From contig NZ_JAEKIS010000004.1 in the NCBI RefSeq assembly GCF_017311415.1, positions 62,001-126,000 of the forward strand: a stretch of DNA of 64,000 nt. Direction: 5' to 3'. This document shows positions 7,512-17,693 of the stretch, piece after piece (position 1 is the stretch's first letter; each line of letters starts with the position of its first letter). The notes under the pieces are model-generated. The model was not told the DNA's origin. It saw nothing but the letters and a program-made list of their open reading frames with translations, and did no database searches. The translations under genes were made by a program, and so were the position numbers. The stretch is from Salipiger abyssi. GTDB taxonomy: Bacteria; Pseudomonadota; Alphaproteobacteria; Rhodobacterales; Rhodobacteraceae.

Positions 7512-9011
7512 TTAGTCGAAGGTCAGAAAGCCGGGAGCTTCGCTGAGACGCGGCGCGGCGGCAAGAGCTGCGATGTCGGGCCCGCGCGGCGCCAGATCGG
7601 AGAGCCCCGCGATCACCGCTTCCAGCTCGGCGGCGACGGCCAGCACACCCAGGTCGTCATGCCGTTTGCCGACGATCTGAAGCCCGAAGGGCATGTTGTT
7701 GGTGTCACGCCCGCAGGGGATGGTGATCGAGGGATGGCCCGGAATGGTCGAGGCATAGGCCATGGCCAGCCAGTGATAATAGCTCTTGGTCGCCACACCG
7801 TCGATTTCGGTCGGGTAGAGCTCGTGCCAATTGCGCGGGCTGATGCAGACGGCGGGCGAGATCAGGTAATCGGTGGTCTCGAAAAACGCCTGCCAGGCGC
7901 GGTAATAGCGGCCCTGGCCAAAGATCGCCTGCGCCACATCCTCGGCGGAATAGGAGCGGCCTTCCTCGACGTTGTCGCGCACATTGGGGCCGACCAGCTC
8001 GGGCTGTTCGTCCACCAGCTTGGCATGCACGCCGAGGAACTGCACCGCGCGCAGCACCGAAAAGATGCGGTCCGCATCGGTGCAATCGGGCGCGGTCTCC
8101 TCGATCTGCCCGAAGAAGGGGGCAAGCTGCGGCATCGCCTTGCGGAAATGCTCGCGCATGATGGTTTCGGTGGGGGCGAAGCCGTAATCCTCGGTCACCG
8201 CGATCTTCAGCGACGACAGATCGCGGCGCGGCAGATTGGCGAACCCGGCGGGATCCCAGGGCGTCTTGCCGTTCTGGATCAGCGTATAGGGGTCGTTGCG
8301 GTCGGGGCGTGCGAGCACCGAGAGCATGAGCGCGCAATCGGCAACGCTGCGGGCCATGGGGCCCGAGGTCGGCATCGGGATCAGCGCCGCCGCCCGCGTG
8401 TTGCCGGGCACCACGCCGGGGCTGGGCCGGTAGCCGACGATGCCGCAGAACGCCGCCGGATTGCGCAGGCTGCCGCCGGTATCCGAGCCGGTGGCGAGCG
8501 GGGCATAGCCGCAGGCCAGCGCCACCGCCGAGCCGCCGGACGAGCCCGCGCAGCTGCGCGTCAGGTCATGCGGGTTGGCGGTCACGCCATAGACGCGGTT
8601 GCGGGTGTTGCCGCCGGCGCTCCATTCGGGGTTGTTGGTCTTGCCCATGGGCGTCGCGCCCGCCTGACGCATCGCCGCGACAATGGCGTCATCGCCGGTG
8701 GCGATATTGTCGCGGAACGCCTCGGAGCCGAAGGTGGTGGGCAGGCCCTTCACGTCGATCATGTCCTTCACGCCGAAGGGCAGCCCGTGCAGCGCACCCA
8801 GCGGCGCGCCGGACATCACCGCCGCCTCTGCCGCTTTCGCCCCGGCGCGCAGCCCGTCGAAATCGCGCGCCACAAGCGCGTTCACCGCGTGGTCGACCTT
8901 TTCGACACGGGCAATGCAGGCCTCGGCCAGATCGACGGGCGAAAGCGCCTTGCGCGCGATGAGGCTGCGCGCCTCGATGGCGCCGAGATCGGCGGGGTCG
9001 GTTGCGGTCAT
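7512..9011 (-). CDS. Amidase-signature family hydrolase
   Basis: A 499-residue amidase-signature enzyme with the Ser-cisSer-Lys triad: K82 in PFGVKDMID, S157 in CAGSSGGSA, and nucleophile S181 in GSDTGGSLRNPA. These enzymes hydrolyse carboxamides, and the substrate range is broad. Its start overlaps the dsdA stop by 4 bases (ATGA), so it is coupled to D-serine dehydratase. In this operon it may release an amino acid from an N-acyl or amide conjugate. No GatB partner or GatA-like tRNA context is nearby, so a glutamyl-tRNA amidotransferase role is unlikely. Confidence 0.8.
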   Translation of the reverse strand: MTATDPADLGAIEARSLIARKALSPVDLAEACIARVEKVDHAVNALVARDFDGLRAGAKAAEAAVMSGAPLGALHGLPFGVKDMIDVKGLPTTFGSEAFRDNIATGDDAIVAAMRQAGATPMGKTNNPEWSAGGNTRNRVYGVTANPHDLTRSCAGSSGGSAVALACGYAPLATGSDTGGSLRNPAAFCGIVGYRPSPGVVPGNTRAAALIPMPTSGPMARSVADCALMLSVLARPDRNDPYTLIQNGKTPWDPAGFANLPRRDLSSLKIAVTEDYGFAPTETIMREHFRKAMPQLAPFFGQIEETAPDCTDADRIFSVLRAVQFLGVHAKLVDEQPELVGPNVRDNVEEGRSYSAEDVAQAIFGQGRYYRAWQAFFETTDYLISPAVCISPRNWHELYPTEIDGVATKSYYHWLAMAYASTIPGHPSITIPCGRDTNNMPFGLQIVGKRHDDLGVLAVAAELEAVIAGLSDLAPRGPDIAALAAAPRLSEAPGFLTFD

Positions 9012-10333
9012 GTCATGTCTCCCTGCATGCCGGCGGCGGGGCCGAGGCTGCGGCCCGCCGCGACATGGCTCTGATAGATCTCTTCGGGCAGAAAGGCGCC
9101 GCCGGTGGTCCAGACCACATGCACCGCCTGTGCTTCGCGCCCCGCCAGATGCGCGGCGCAGAACGCCCGTCCGGCCTCGGTGCCTTCCAGCATCTGCGGC
9201 CCACCAAAGCCCGACGCCGCCGAGGGCTCCAGCCGCAGCCCTTCCGCATCGGCCATCGCGAGCCAGCGGAAGAGGTCGTCGTCGGTGACGGTAAACACCC
9301 CGGCCAACCGGCGGCGCATGCGCTCGGCCACCAGTTGCGACATGGTGGCGACGGCCATGCCATCCGCCTCGGTGCGGTTGCTGAGCCCCAGCTCATAGAC
9401 CGAGGTTTCGCGTCCCGGCCCGTGGCGCATCTGAACCAGCGCAGACGGCGCCTGCACCGGCTCGACAAAGAACGGATGCACATCGGCGCCGAACACGCCG
9501 CGTGCGCCATAGGCGATGCCGCCCGGCGCGCCACCGATGCCGCAGGGCAGGTAGAGGATCAGCGGGCGCTCCGGCCCGATGGCGAGGCCCATGGCGTCTA
9601 GCTGGTCCTTCAGCTCGGCGGCGGCGGCGCTGTAGCCGTTGAAGAGCAGCGCCGAGCTTTCATCGTCGACGAAATGGGTCAGCGGATCGTGCGCGGCGAT
9701 GTCGCGGGCGGTGGCCACGGCGGTGGAGTAGTCGCTGCGGTGCTGCACCACCTCGACGCCGAGATCGCGCAGCCGCGCCACCTTCCACGCCTTGGCGTCA
9801 TGCGACATGTGCACCGTCGCCGCATATCCCAGCACCCGCGCCGAGATCCCGACGCTGAGCCCGAGATTGCCGGTGGAGCCCACCGCGATGCGGCGCTTGG
9901 CGAAAAACGCGCGGGCCTCGGGGCCTGCGAGCGTGGCGATGTCGCCGCCCTCGGCCAGAAGGCCGGCGGCGCGGGCCTGCGCCACGGCGGTGCTGAGCAC
10001 TTCGAACACACCGCCGCGCGCCTTGACCGAGCCCGCGACCGGCAGCGCGTGGTCGCCCTTGACCAGCAGCGTGGCCAGATCCGGCGCGGCGGCGGCCAGC
10101 GCCTCCCGGCAGCCGGGCACGGCGATGAGCTCGGAGCGGATCGCGCCCGAGGCGCCAAGCTCCGGCCAGAGCGCGGCGAGCAGCGGGGCAAAGCTCTGCC
10201 AGTCCGCCTGTGCCTGCGCGACATCGGCGGCGGCCTGCGGATCTTCCACAGGCGTATAGTCCGGGTTGGTCCAGAGCACGGGCTGGCCCGCGCGCAGCCG
10301 CTCCAGAAGCCTGTCGTCCTGCGGCTGGCTCAT
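9008..10333 (-). CDS. dsdA: D-serine ammonia-lyase (D-serine dehydratase)
   Basis: A 441-residue fold-type II PLP enzyme, almost the same length as E. coli DsdA (442). The Schiff-base lysine is K104 in PVAGSVKARGGVFEVL, and the glycine-rich phosphate loop appears as VGSTGNLGLSVG. Other family blocks include VHMSHDAKAWK, LPCGIGGAPGG and MLEGTEAGRAFCAAHLAG. The enzyme turns D-serine into pyruvate and ammonia through 2-aminoacrylate, and also accepts D-threonine. Both ends overlap neighbours (TauE-like and amidase genes) by ATGA, so it sits mid-operon. A classic DsdC regulator is absent; the GntR gene at the operon head is the likely regulator. Confidence 0.9.
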   Translation of the reverse strand: MSQPQDDRLLERLRAGQPVLWTNPDYTPVEDPQAAADVAQAQADWQSFAPLLAALWPELGASGAIRSELIAVPGCREALAAAAPDLATLLVKGDHALPVAGSVKARGGVFEVLSTAVAQARAAGLLAEGGDIATLAGPEARAFFAKRRIAVGSTGNLGLSVGISARVLGYAATVHMSHDAKAWKVARLRDLGVEVVQHRSDYSTAVATARDIAAHDPLTHFVDDESSALLFNGYSAAAAELKDQLDAMGLAIGPERPLILYLPCGIGGAPGGIAYGARGVFGADVHPFFVEPVQAPSALVQMRHGPGRETSVYELGLSNRTEADGMAVATMSQLVAERMRRRLAGVFTVTDDDLFRWLAMADAEGLRLEPSAASGFGGPQMLEGTEAGRAFCAAHLAGREAQAVHVVWTTGGAFLPEEIYQSHVAAGRSLGPAAGMQGDMT

Positions 10334-11142
10334 CCCATCAGCGCCTTGCGCAGCATATTGCCCGCCAGCAGAAGCACGGTGAGGGCAAAGACCAGCCGCA
10401 GCCGGGCGGGGCTCAGGCTGTGGGCGAGCTTCACGCCGACCGGCACCATCAGCAGCGAGGTCACCATGATCAGCGCCACGGCGGGCAGGTTCACATAACC
10501 CACGGTGCCCGGCGGCTTGCCGGCGATGCCCCAGCCGGTGAGCAGGAAGGCGATGAAACCGGGGATCGAGATCAGCAGCCCGAAGCCCGGCGAGGTGCCC
10601 ACGGCGCGATGCGGCGGCACGTTATAGGCGGTGAGCAGCGGCACGGTGAAGCTGCCGCCGCCGATGCCCATCAGGGCCGAGAAAAACCCGATGATACCGC
10701 CATAAACGGCGCTCAGCGCGCGGCCCGGCAGCGTGTCGGAGATGCGCCAGCTGCGTTTGCCGAGCAGCATGTAAAGCCCCAGCGACACGCCGATACAGCC
10801 GAAGACCAGTTGCAGTTCCTGGCTGCGCAGGCTGGCGGCGGCAAGCACGCCCAGCACCGAGCCGATGGCGATGAACGGCCCCCAGCCGCGGATCAGCTCC
10901 ATGCTCACCGCGCCGCGCTTGTGGTGCGAGGTGACCGAGCGCAGGGAGGTGACGATGATCGTGCCGGTCGAAGTGGCGACGCAGATCTGCATGAGCTGCT
11001 CGGGGTGATAGCCGAGCCCACTGAAGACGTAGTAGAAGGCGGGAACGAGGATGATCCCGCCGCCGACGCCGAGCAGGCCAGAGATGAGACCGGCCACGGC
11101 TCCGGCTGCGGCGATGACCGCGAAGAGGGTCAGAAGATCCAT
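10330..11142 (-). CDS. TauE/SafE-family membrane exporter
   Basis: A 270-residue polytopic membrane protein with about eight hydrophobic segments. The family duplication is visible as two glycine-rich loops: GLLGVGGGIILVPAF near residue 25 and SALMGIGGGSFTVPLLT near residue 160. TauE/SafE proteins export sulfite, sulfoacetate or other organic anions across the inner membrane. It lies between the M20 peptidase (3-base gap) and dsdA (ATGA overlap), so it belongs to the operon. It might export an end-product or a sulfur-containing fragment of the peptide substrate; the cargo is not known. Confidence 0.8.
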   Translation of the reverse strand: MDLLTLFAVIAAAGAVAGLISGLLGVGGGIILVPAFYYVFSGLGYHPEQLMQICVATSTGTIIVTSLRSVTSHHKRGAVSMELIRGWGPFIAIGSVLGVLAAASLRSQELQLVFGCIGVSLGLYMLLGKRSWRISDTLPGRALSAVYGGIIGFFSALMGIGGGSFTVPLLTAYNVPPHRAVGTSPGFGLLISIPGFIAFLLTGWGIAGKPPGTVGYVNLPAVALIMVTSLLMVPVGVKLAHSLSPARLRLVFALTVLLLAGNMLRKALMG

Positions 11143-11145
11143 CGC

Positions 11146-12534
11146 TCAGGCCTCCGGTGCGCCATGTTCCGCCAGATCGGCGAGGAGGCCGGTCATGCCG
11201 AGCAGCGCCTGCCGCGACAGGGATTTCAGCACATGTTCGTTGGGCGCGTGCTGGTTGCAGCCGGCATAGGAATGCGGCACCCAGATCGTCGGCAGCGCCA
11301 GCACCTCGGCAAAGCAGTCATTGGGCAGTGAGCCGCCGAGATTGGGCAGGATATGCGGCGCGGTGCCGGTGCTGCGCGTCAGCGAGGCGGCTGCGAAACG
11401 CACCCAGGGGTGATCGGGGTCGAGTCGCGTGGCGGGAAAGGCGCCGCGATCGGAGGGGACGATCTCGACCTTGTCGAACCCGTGCTTGTCGAGATGGCGG
11501 CGCAGGGCGGGAAGGATGTCGTCGGGATCGGTGCCCACCACAAAGCGCAGCTGGCAGGTGGCGCGCGCCCAGCCCGAGATCGCGTTGACCGGCGCCTCGG
11601 GCACGCCCGACACCATGGCGAGCACCGCAAAGCTGTTCCAGCCAAAGACCCGCTCGGACATGGTGAGGCTTTCCTCGCCCCAGTCGGGATCGAGTGCGAT
11701 GCCCGACTCGACGCCGGGCAGCACGGAAAGCACCTCGCGGATGCGCGGGGTGAGGCTGTCGGGGCGCCATTCCGGCACCGCGATCTGGCCGCGTTCGTCG
11801 GTGATGCAGGCCAGCGCATGCGCCAGGATGATCGCCGGATCGGCCAGCAGCCCGCCGAAATTGCCCGAGTGATGCGCGCCCTCGCGCAGATCCACCCGCA
11901 GATCGAAGAGCGCGCCGCCGCGCGAACCGGTGAAGATCGTCGGCGCCTCAGGCGACAGGCGCGGCCCGTCCGAGGCGATCAGCACGTCGGAGGCCAGCAG
12001 CTCTTTATGTTCTTCGCAGAACTGCTTGAGGCCGGGCGAGCCGTTTTCCTCGCCCATCTCGATCAGCACCTTGGCGTTGAAGCCAAGCTTGCCCTGCGCC
12101 TCGATCAGCGCCGCCATGGCGCGGATATTGATGAGGTGCTGGACCTTGTTGTCGGCGCTGCCGCGCCCGTAAAGCCGGTCGCCCTCCTCGGTCAGCTCAA
12201 ACGGAGAGAGCCCGTCGCGCCACTGGTCTTCCTGCGCGCGGATCACGTCGCCATGGCCATAGACCAGCACCGTGGGCAGCGCGGGATCTTCGATGCGCTG
12301 CGCCACCAGCAGCGGGCCGGCGCCGGGCTGCGGATTGTCGAAGAGCTCGGTGGTAAAGCCCATCTCGGTGAGCATCGGCACCATCGCCTCGGTCAGATAG
12401 CCCATGAGATGCGGCGTGCCGCGCGGATCCTGGCTTTCCGTGGGGCGCGCGACCAGCGCCGCCAGCTCGGACTGGAAGCGTCCGCTGTCGAAATACTCGG
12501 TGATCTTGGCCAGCGCCGTGTCGCGGATTGCCAT
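11146..12534 (-). CDS. M20-family metallopeptidase (dipeptidase/deacylase)
   Basis: A 462-residue M20 peptidase with zinc-binding residues H94 and D96 in [10 protein letters not shown]128 in [11 protein letters not shown], and the catalytic glutamate pair in [12 protein letters not shown] dimerisation domain occupies the middle, and a late histidine lies in [14 protein letters not shown]. The length and motifs fit the CNDP/ArgE-like branch that hydrolyses dipeptides or N-acyl amino acids in the cytoplasm. It is 22 bases downstream of a gamma-glutamyltransferase-like gene and part of the dipeptide-importer operon, so cleavage of an imported short peptide is likely. Exact specificity is unknown. 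Confidence 0.85.
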   Translation of the reverse strand: MAIRDTALAKITEYFDSGRFQSELAALVARPTESQDPRGTPHLMGYLTEAMVPMLTEMGFTTELFDNPQPGAGPLLVAQRIEDPALPTVLVYGHGDVIRAQEDQWRDGLSPFELTEEGDRLYGRGSADNKVQHLINIRAMAALIEAQGKLGFNAKVLIEMGEENGSPGLKQFCEEHKELLASDVLIASDGPRLSPEAPTIFTGSRGGALFDLRVDLREGAHHSGNFGGLLADPAIILAHALACITDERGQIAVPEWRPDSLTPRIREVLSVLPGVESGIALDPDWGEESLTMSERVFGWNSFAVLAMVSGVPEAPVNAISGWARATCQLRFVVGTDPDDILPALRRHLDKHGFDKVEIVPSDRGAFPATRLDPDHPWVRFAAASLTRSTGTAPHILPNLGGSLPNDCFAEVLALPTIWVPHSYAGCNQHAPNEHVLKSLSRQALLGMTGLLADLAEHGAPEA

Positions 12535-12556
12535 GTTGGGTCTCTTTCTTCGTAGG

Positions 12557-14128
12557 TCAGTCTGCCGTCACCCCGTCGCCCCAGGGCGAGAAGGTTTCGG
12601 TGGTGCCGGAATTGGTATTGCCCTCGCGCAGCACCCCGGCGGGGCAGGCAAAGGCGTAGGGGAAAGGCATGCGCTGCGCCAGTGCGAGCGGATGCGCGGC
12701 GGCCAGCGCCTCGGCCACCGGGCCGGCGAGCCGTTCGTCGGCCACCACCTGATCGCCGCCCGAGACGTCGATGCGCGGCGCCTCGATGGCCTCCTGCATC
12801 GACAAGCCCTGTTCGATGATATGACCGGCGATCTGGCCCACTGCGGGCATGATCTTGCGCCCGCCGCTGGCGCCGAGGGCAAAGCGTTTGCCGGGCGCCT
12901 CGCCGATCACCGGGCAGACATTCATCAGGCAGCGTTTGCCCGGGGCGAGCGAATTGGGTTTGCCCGGCTCCGGATCGAACCACATGATGCCGTTGTTGAG
13001 CAGCATGCCGGTCGAGGGAGAGACCACGCGGGAGCCGAAGATCGACAGCAGCGTCTGGGTCATGGCGACCATGTTGCCGTCGCGGTCGACGATGGAGAAA
13101 TGCGTGGTGCAGCCCGGCGCCTTGGCGCTTTCGTGGTCGCCCATGCCGTCGAGCCGCGCCTTGTAGGCGGCTTTGAGCGCGGCGGCGCGGGCGAGATGGG
13201 CCTTGGGCGTGACGGCTTCCTCGGCGCTGTAGCCCTCGGTCCATGTGCCGACCGCATGGGCCAGCGTCGGCCCGGCGGTGAGTCCGGGCAGCGCAAAGAG
13301 CTGCCCGTCGCGGAAGGGGATGACCAGCGGGTCGGACCAGTCCGGCGCGTAGTCTGCCAGATCGTCCATCGTGAGGAACCCGCCCTTGGCGGTCACGTCG
13401 CCCACCAGCATCGCCGCGATGTCGCCGCGATAGAAATCCTCCGCGCCCGCCTCGGCGAGATGGCTCAGCGTGGCGGCATGGCGCGACTGGTCGAGCCTTA
13501 TGTTCGACAGCGCCGTCCAGCCCGTGCCCTTGGGCCATTGCCCGTCGTCGAGGAAGAGCGCCGCCGCGTCGGCATCCTGCGCCAGATCGCGCGCCGAGGC
13601 GGCGATGACCAGCGCGGCGTACCAGTCCACATGCATCCCCTCGCTGGCAAAGCCGATGGCCGGGGCGAGCAACTCCTTCCATGGCATCCGGCCATAGCGG
13701 CGATGCGCCGCGGCGATCCCGGCGACGGTGCCGGGGACCGCGACCGAAGAGCCGCCGATGACGTTGCGGTCCTCGACCACCGCCTCCCAGGGGAAGAGGT
13801 CCGAGGCCTTGCCGGCGCCGGACAGCGGGTAATGCGCCGGATCGAGACTTGCCGAGCTGCGCATGCCGTAGTTCAGCGCCTGCGCGCGGCCCTCGTCCTC
13901 GCGCCAGATCATCATGCCGCCGCCGCCCATGGGGCCGGACATCCAGGGCTCCAGCACGCCGATGGCAAAGCTTACCGCAACGGCGGCGTCGAGCGCGTCG
14001 CCGCCCGCCGCCAGCACCTCGGCCCCGGCCTTGGCGGCCAGCGCGTGCTGGGCCGCCACCACGCCGTTGGCGGTGGCGGTGACGCCGGGTTTGCGGGTGA
14101 TCTGCGACGGCGAGAAAGAGCCGCTCAT
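12557..14128 (-). CDS. Cytoplasmic gamma-glutamyltransferase-family hydrolase (YwrD type)
   Basis: A 523-residue Ntn-hydrolase of the gamma-glutamyltranspeptidase family. The autoprocessing nucleophile is expected at T341 in [14 protein letters not shown], and [17 protein letters not shown] and the PNSLAPGKR segment follow. No signal peptide is seen, so it should act on substrates brought in by the adjacent ABC importer. The frame remains open further upstream, but ATG 14126-14128 overlaps the stop of the transporter ATPase gene (ATGA) and starts the conserved domain, so it is chosen. It probably removes a gamma-glutamyl or related acyl group from an imported peptide. The second, exported member at 22650-24443 differs clearly from it. 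Confidence 0.85.
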   Translation of the reverse strand: MSGSFSPSQITRKPGVTATANGVVAAQHALAAKAGAEVLAAGGDALDAAVAVSFAIGVLEPWMSGPMGGGGMMIWREDEGRAQALNYGMRSSASLDPAHYPLSGAGKASDLFPWEAVVEDRNVIGGSSVAVPGTVAGIAAAHRRYGRMPWKELLAPAIGFASEGMHVDWYAALVIAASARDLAQDADAAALFLDDGQWPKGTGWTALSNIRLDQSRHAATLSHLAEAGAEDFYRGDIAAMLVGDVTAKGGFLTMDDLADYAPDWSDPLVIPFRDGQLFALPGLTAGPTLAHAVGTWTEGYSAEEAVTPKAHLARAAALKAAYKARLDGMGDHESAKAPGCTTHFSIVDRDGNMVAMTQTLLSIFGSRVVSPSTGMLLNNGIMWFDPEPGKPNSLAPGKRCLMNVCPVIGEAPGKRFALGASGGRKIMPAVGQIAGHIIEQGLSMQEAIEAPRIDVSGGDQVVADERLAGPVAEALAAAHPLALAQRMPFPYAFACPAGVLREGNTNSGTTETFSPWGDGVTAD

Positions 14129-15789
14129 ACTACGCCCCCGACGCCCGACGCGGCGCTGACCGGCGGCAGTTTCGACACGTCGGGCACGTCCCAGCCCTGG
14201 CCGGGCTGCGCTGCCAGAAGCTGCTGCGTGTAGGGGTGCGACGGCGCGCCGAACACCTTGTCCACGGTGCCGCGCTCGACGATGGCGCCCTGCTGCATCA
14301 CGATGAGATTGTCGCAGACCTGCGCCGCGACCCGCAGATCGTGGGTGATGAACAGCACCGTCAGCCCCATCTTGTCGCGGATCTCGTTGAGCAATTTCAG
14401 CACTTCCTTCTGCACCGACACGTCCAGCGCCGAGACCGCCTCGTCGGCGATCAGCACTTTCGGTTCGACCATGAGCGCGCGGGCAATGCAAATGCGCTGG
14501 CGCTGGCCGCCGGAAAACTGGTTCGGATAGCGGTTGAGCGCCTCGGGATCGAGCCGCACGATCTTCATCAGCTCACGGGCGCGCGCCATCGCCTCGGCGC
14601 GGTCGCGACCGAAATTCACCGGCCCCTCGACGAGCTGGTCGCCGATGGTGCGGCGCGGGTTGAGCGAGCCATAGGGATCCTGAAAGACGATCTGGATCAT
14701 CTTGCGGTAGGGGTGCAGCGCGCGCTTGGAGAAGGCAGCGATATTCGTGCCCTCGACCCAGACCGCGCCCTCGTCGGGATCTTCGAGCCGGATCAGGCAT
14801 TTGACCAGCGTCGACTTGCCAGAGCCCGACTCGCCCACGATGCCAAGCGTCTCGCCCTTGCGCACGGCGAATTCGATATTCTTGCAGGCATGCACGATGC
14901 GGCCTGGGCGGAACATGTTGCCCTTGACGTGATAGGTCTTTTCCAGCCCGGCCACCTTCAGCAGCTCGGGCCGGCCGTCGAGACTGTCGCGCTCGACCCG
15001 TGTGCGGCGCGGCACCGCGTCGATCAGCAGGCGGGTATAGGGATGCTGCGGGCGGTTCAGCACCTCTTCGGCAGTGCCTTCCTCGACGATCCGGCCCTCT
15101 TTCATCACCACCACCCGGTCGGCGATCTCGGCCACCACGTCGAAATCGTGGGTGACGAACATGATACCCGCGCTGTGATGCTCGCGCAGCTCCTTGAGCA
15201 GATGCAGGATCTGCGCCTGGGTCGAGAGGTCGAGCGCGGTGGTCGGCTCATCGGCGATCAGCAGTGCCGGGTCGAGCGCCAGCGCCATGGCGATCACGAT
15301 GCGCTGCCGCTGCCCGCCCGAAAGCTGGTGCGGATAGCTGGTATAGATGCGCTCGGGCTCGGGCAGGTGCACCTCTTGCAGCAGGCGCAGCGTGCGGGCG
15401 CGGCGCTCGGCGGCGGCAAGATCGGTGTGCTGCTCGAACATCTCCTCGATCTGGTTGCCGACCGTGTAGCAGGGGTTCAGCGCCGACATCGGTTCCTGAA
15501 AGATCATCGCCATGCGGCGCCCGCGCAGCTTGGCGTGCTCGCTTGCCGAGATCTTCAGCAGGTCCTGCCCGTCGAAGATCACCTCGCCCGAGGAGGGGGT
15601 CAGCGCCTTGGGCAGCAGGCCCATGGTGGTGAAGGAGGTGATCGACTTGCCCGAACCGGATTCGCCGACGATGCAGACGATCTCCTTGGGCTGGATGTCG
15701 AGGCTCAGAGCTTCGACCGCGTGGGGGCGGTCGCCGCCCTTGGGCAGATCGACCGTCAGGTTGCGGATGGAAAGGATGGGATCGCTCAT
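14125..15789 (-). CDS. Dipeptide-type ABC transporter ATPase, fused DppD-DppF
   Basis: A 554-residue protein with two complete ABC ATPase domains. The first Walker A is GESGSGKS at residues 42-49 and the second is the same sequence in [16 protein letters not shown] near residue 325. Each half has its own Q-loop ([20 protein letters not shown]) and signature ([18 protein letters not shown]). It powers import of peptides or related solutes through the two permeases upstream. Fusion of the two ATPases is common in this family. It overlaps the permease stop and the GGT-like start by a few bases, so the importer and the hydrolase are tightly coupled. Confidence 0.92.
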   Translation of the reverse strand: MSDPILSIRNLTVDLPKGGDRPHAVEALSLDIQPKEIVCIVGESGSGKSITSFTTMGLLPKALTPSSGEVIFDGQDLLKISASEHAKLRGRRMAMIFQEPMSALNPCYTVGNQIEEMFEQHTDLAAAERRARTLRLLQEVHLPEPERIYTSYPHQLSGGQRQRIVIAMALALDPALLIADEPTTALDLSTQAQILHLLKELREHHSAGIMFVTHDFDVVAEIADRVVVMKEGRIVEEGTAEEVLNRPQHPYTRLLIDAVPRRTRVERDSLDGRPELLKVAGLEKTYHVKGNMFRPGRIVHACKNIEFAVRKGETLGIVGESGSGKSTLVKCLIRLEDPDEGAVWVEGTNIAAFSKRALHPYRKMIQIVFQDPYGSLNPRRTIGDQLVEGPVNFGRDRAEAMARARELMKIVRLDPEALNRYPNQFSGGQRQRICIARALMVEPKVLIADEAVSALDVSVQKEVLKLLNEIRDKMGLTVLFITHDLRVAAQVCDNLIVMQQGAIVERGTVDKVFGAPSHPYTQQLLAAQPGQGWDVPDVSKLPPVSAASGVGGVV

Positions 15790-16697
15790 CAGTTACGGCC
15801 CTCCGGTGCGGTGACATCGCGGATCGCGTCACCCAGCATGTTGATCGACAGGACGAGGCAGAACAGCGCCACACCCGGAATGGTGATAAGCCAGGGCTCG
15901 AAGAGCAGCATTTCCTTGCCTTCCGAGATCATCAGGCCCCAGGAAGGGGTGGGCGGCTGCACGCCGAGCCCGAGGAAGGAGAGTGCCGCCTCCAGGATGA
16001 TGGCGTGGGCCATTTCCAGCGTGAAGATCACGATCAGGTGGTTCATCACATTGGGCAGGATGTCTTTCCACAGCACGCGAGGCAGGGAGGCGCCCAGCAC
16101 CTCGGCGGCGGCGACATACTCCAGCTTGCGCACCTGCATGGTGGCCGAGCGCAGCACCACGGCGAAGCGGTCCCAGAGCAGCAGGCCCAGCACCGAGACC
16201 ACCACCATCAGCGAGCCGCCGAAGAGCGCGACCACCGCCAGCGCCACCAGCACCACCGGCATGGCGAGGCGCACGTTGATGAGGAAGGTCACGGCCATGT
16301 CGACGCGGCCGCCGAAATAGCCCGCGAGGATGCCCAGCACCGAGCCGATCACCGCCGAGATCGTGGCGGCGAAAATCCCGATCATCAGCGAGATGCGCGC
16401 GCCATAGGCGAGGCGGGACCAGAAATCGCGCCCCAGCGCATCGGTGCCCAGCCAGTGCTCGGCCTCGCCGCCGAGGAACACCGGCGGCTTCATCCGCGCC
16501 AGAAGATCCTGGTCATAGGGGCTGTACTGGGTCAGCAGCGGCGCAAAGATCGCGACGAAGACGATGATCCCCATCAGCGTGGTGCCGAAGATCAGGCCGC
16601 GGTGGCGCAGGGCGCGGCGCAGCATGGCCTGGCGCGGGGTCAGCGGCGCTTCGCGGGCGGGGGGTGTTGCGGGGGAGGCGGCAGCGGTCTGTGTCAT
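15789..16697 (-). CDS. ABC transporter permease, DppC type
   Basis: A 302-residue inner-membrane permease with an N-terminal segment and about six membrane helices. The DppC features are visible: LGTDALGRDFWSRLAYGARISL after the first periplasmic loop, the EAA-like loop AAAEVLGASLPRVLWKDILPNV, and ALSFLGLGVQPPTPSWGLMI. It pairs with the DppB-like permease encoded just upstream. Its stop shares bases with the start of the ATPase gene. The substrate class, short peptides or similar solutes, is inferred from family. Confidence 0.9.
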   Translation of the reverse strand: MTQTAAASPATPPAREAPLTPRQAMLRRALRHRGLIFGTTLMGIIVFVAIFAPLLTQYSPYDQDLLARMKPPVFLGGEAEHWLGTDALGRDFWSRLAYGARISLMIGIFAATISAVIGSVLGILAGYFGGRVDMAVTFLINVRLAMPVVLVALAVVALFGGSLMVVVSVLGLLLWDRFAVVLRSATMQVRKLEYVAAAEVLGASLPRVLWKDILPNVMNHLIVIFTLEMAHAIILEAALSFLGLGVQPPTPSWGLMISEGKEMLLFEPWLITIPGVALFCLVLSINMLGDAIRDVTAPEGRN

Positions 16698-16713
16698 GTG
16701 TCGGCTCCGAGGC

Positions 16714-17631
16714 TCAGCCCACGCGCAGGCGCGGATCCATCCACGCGTTCAGCACGTCGGCAAGGAAAGTGAAGAGGATGTAGAACATCGAGAAGACGAG
16801 GATCAGCGCCTGCATCACCGGCAGGTCGTTGCGGCTGATGCTTTCCCAGGCGAGGAAGCCCGCCCCGTGCAGCGCAAAGATCGACTCGACCACAATGGAG
16901 CCGCCCAGCATGAAACCCATCTGCACGGCGGCGAGCGAGATCACCGGGATCACCGCGTTGCGCAGCGCGTGCTTGAACAGCACCTTGCGCGGGTTCAGCC
17001 CCTTGGCGCGGGCGGTACGGATGTAATCCGCCGAGAGCACCTCGATCATGCCGGCGCGGGTCAGGCGCATGATGGCGGGGGTGGCGTAGTATCCCAGAAC
17101 CACGGTGGGCAGGATGAAGTGTTTCCAGCTATCGGAACCCGACGCGGGCACCAGCCCCAGCTTGATCGAAAAGACCACGATCAGGATCAGACCGAACCAG
17201 AAGGACGGGATCGCCTGCCCGACCACCGAGATGAACAGCGCCGCGCGGTCGATCAGCGAATTGGGCCGCACCGCTGCCGCCACACCCATCGGGATCGCGA
17301 GGATCAGCGCGAAGGAGATCGCAAGCAGCCCCAGCGTCATGGTCACGCCCAGCCGGTCGCCGATGATCTGGGTGGTCGGCAGGTCGAAATACCACGACCG
17401 CCCCAGATCGCCCTGCGCGGCGGAAACCAGCCAGTCGGCATATTGCACAGGCAGCGGCCTGTCGAAGCCGTATCGCTCGGTGATAGCGGCGATGTCTTCG
17501 GAAGAGGCGTTCTCGCCCGCGATGGAGATTGCGGGGTCTCCGGCGAGGAAGAGCAGGCTGAAGCTGATCGCCGAAACGGTCAGCGCGACAAGTGCCGCGA
17601 GCCCGAGGCGTTTGAGAATATAGAGCAGCAT
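16714..17631 (-). CDS. ABC transporter permease, DppB type
   Basis: A 305-residue permease starting MLLYILKRLGLAALVALTVS, with the long periplasmic loop after helix 1 that marks DppB proteins (RYGFDRPLPVQYADWL). The EAA-like loop is SADYIRTARAKGLNPRKVLFKHALRNA. It should form the channel with the DppC-like protein 16 bases downstream. A strong hairpin lies between this gene and the binding-protein gene upstream, which would allow the binding protein to be made in excess. Confidence 0.9.
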   Translation of the reverse strand: MLLYILKRLGLAALVALTVSAISFSLLFLAGDPAISIAGENASSEDIAAITERYGFDRPLPVQYADWLVSAAQGDLGRSWYFDLPTTQIIGDRLGVTMTLGLLAISFALILAIPMGVAAAVRPNSLIDRAALFISVVGQAIPSFWFGLILIVVFSIKLGLVPASGSDSWKHFILPTVVLGYYATPAIMRLTRAGMIEVLSADYIRTARAKGLNPRKVLFKHALRNAVIPVISLAAVQMGFMLGGSIVVESIFALHGAGFLAWESISRNDLPVMQALILVFSMFYILFTFLADVLNAWMDPRLRVG

Positions 17632-17654
17632 CTGAGGATCCTGTGGTCAGGCGA

Positions 17655-17683
17655 TGCCCGGCAGCACAGATGGCTGCCGGGCA
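17655..17683 (-). terminator. Intercistronic hairpin behind the binding-protein gene
   Basis: A perfect 11-bp stem (tgcccggcagc with gctgccgggca) with a 7-base loop sits 10 bases after the solute-binding-protein stop and before the first permease. No U-tract follows. Such stems in ABC operons stabilise the upstream message or partly stop transcription, giving more binding protein than permease. Confidence 0.6.
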
Positions 17684-17693
17684 CCAAGAGGGA

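Noticed and set aside
14129-14491. N-terminal extension of the cytoplasmic GGT-like gene
   Set aside because: It lies wholly inside the ABC ATPase gene in another frame. The ATGA overlap and conserved domain start at 14128.
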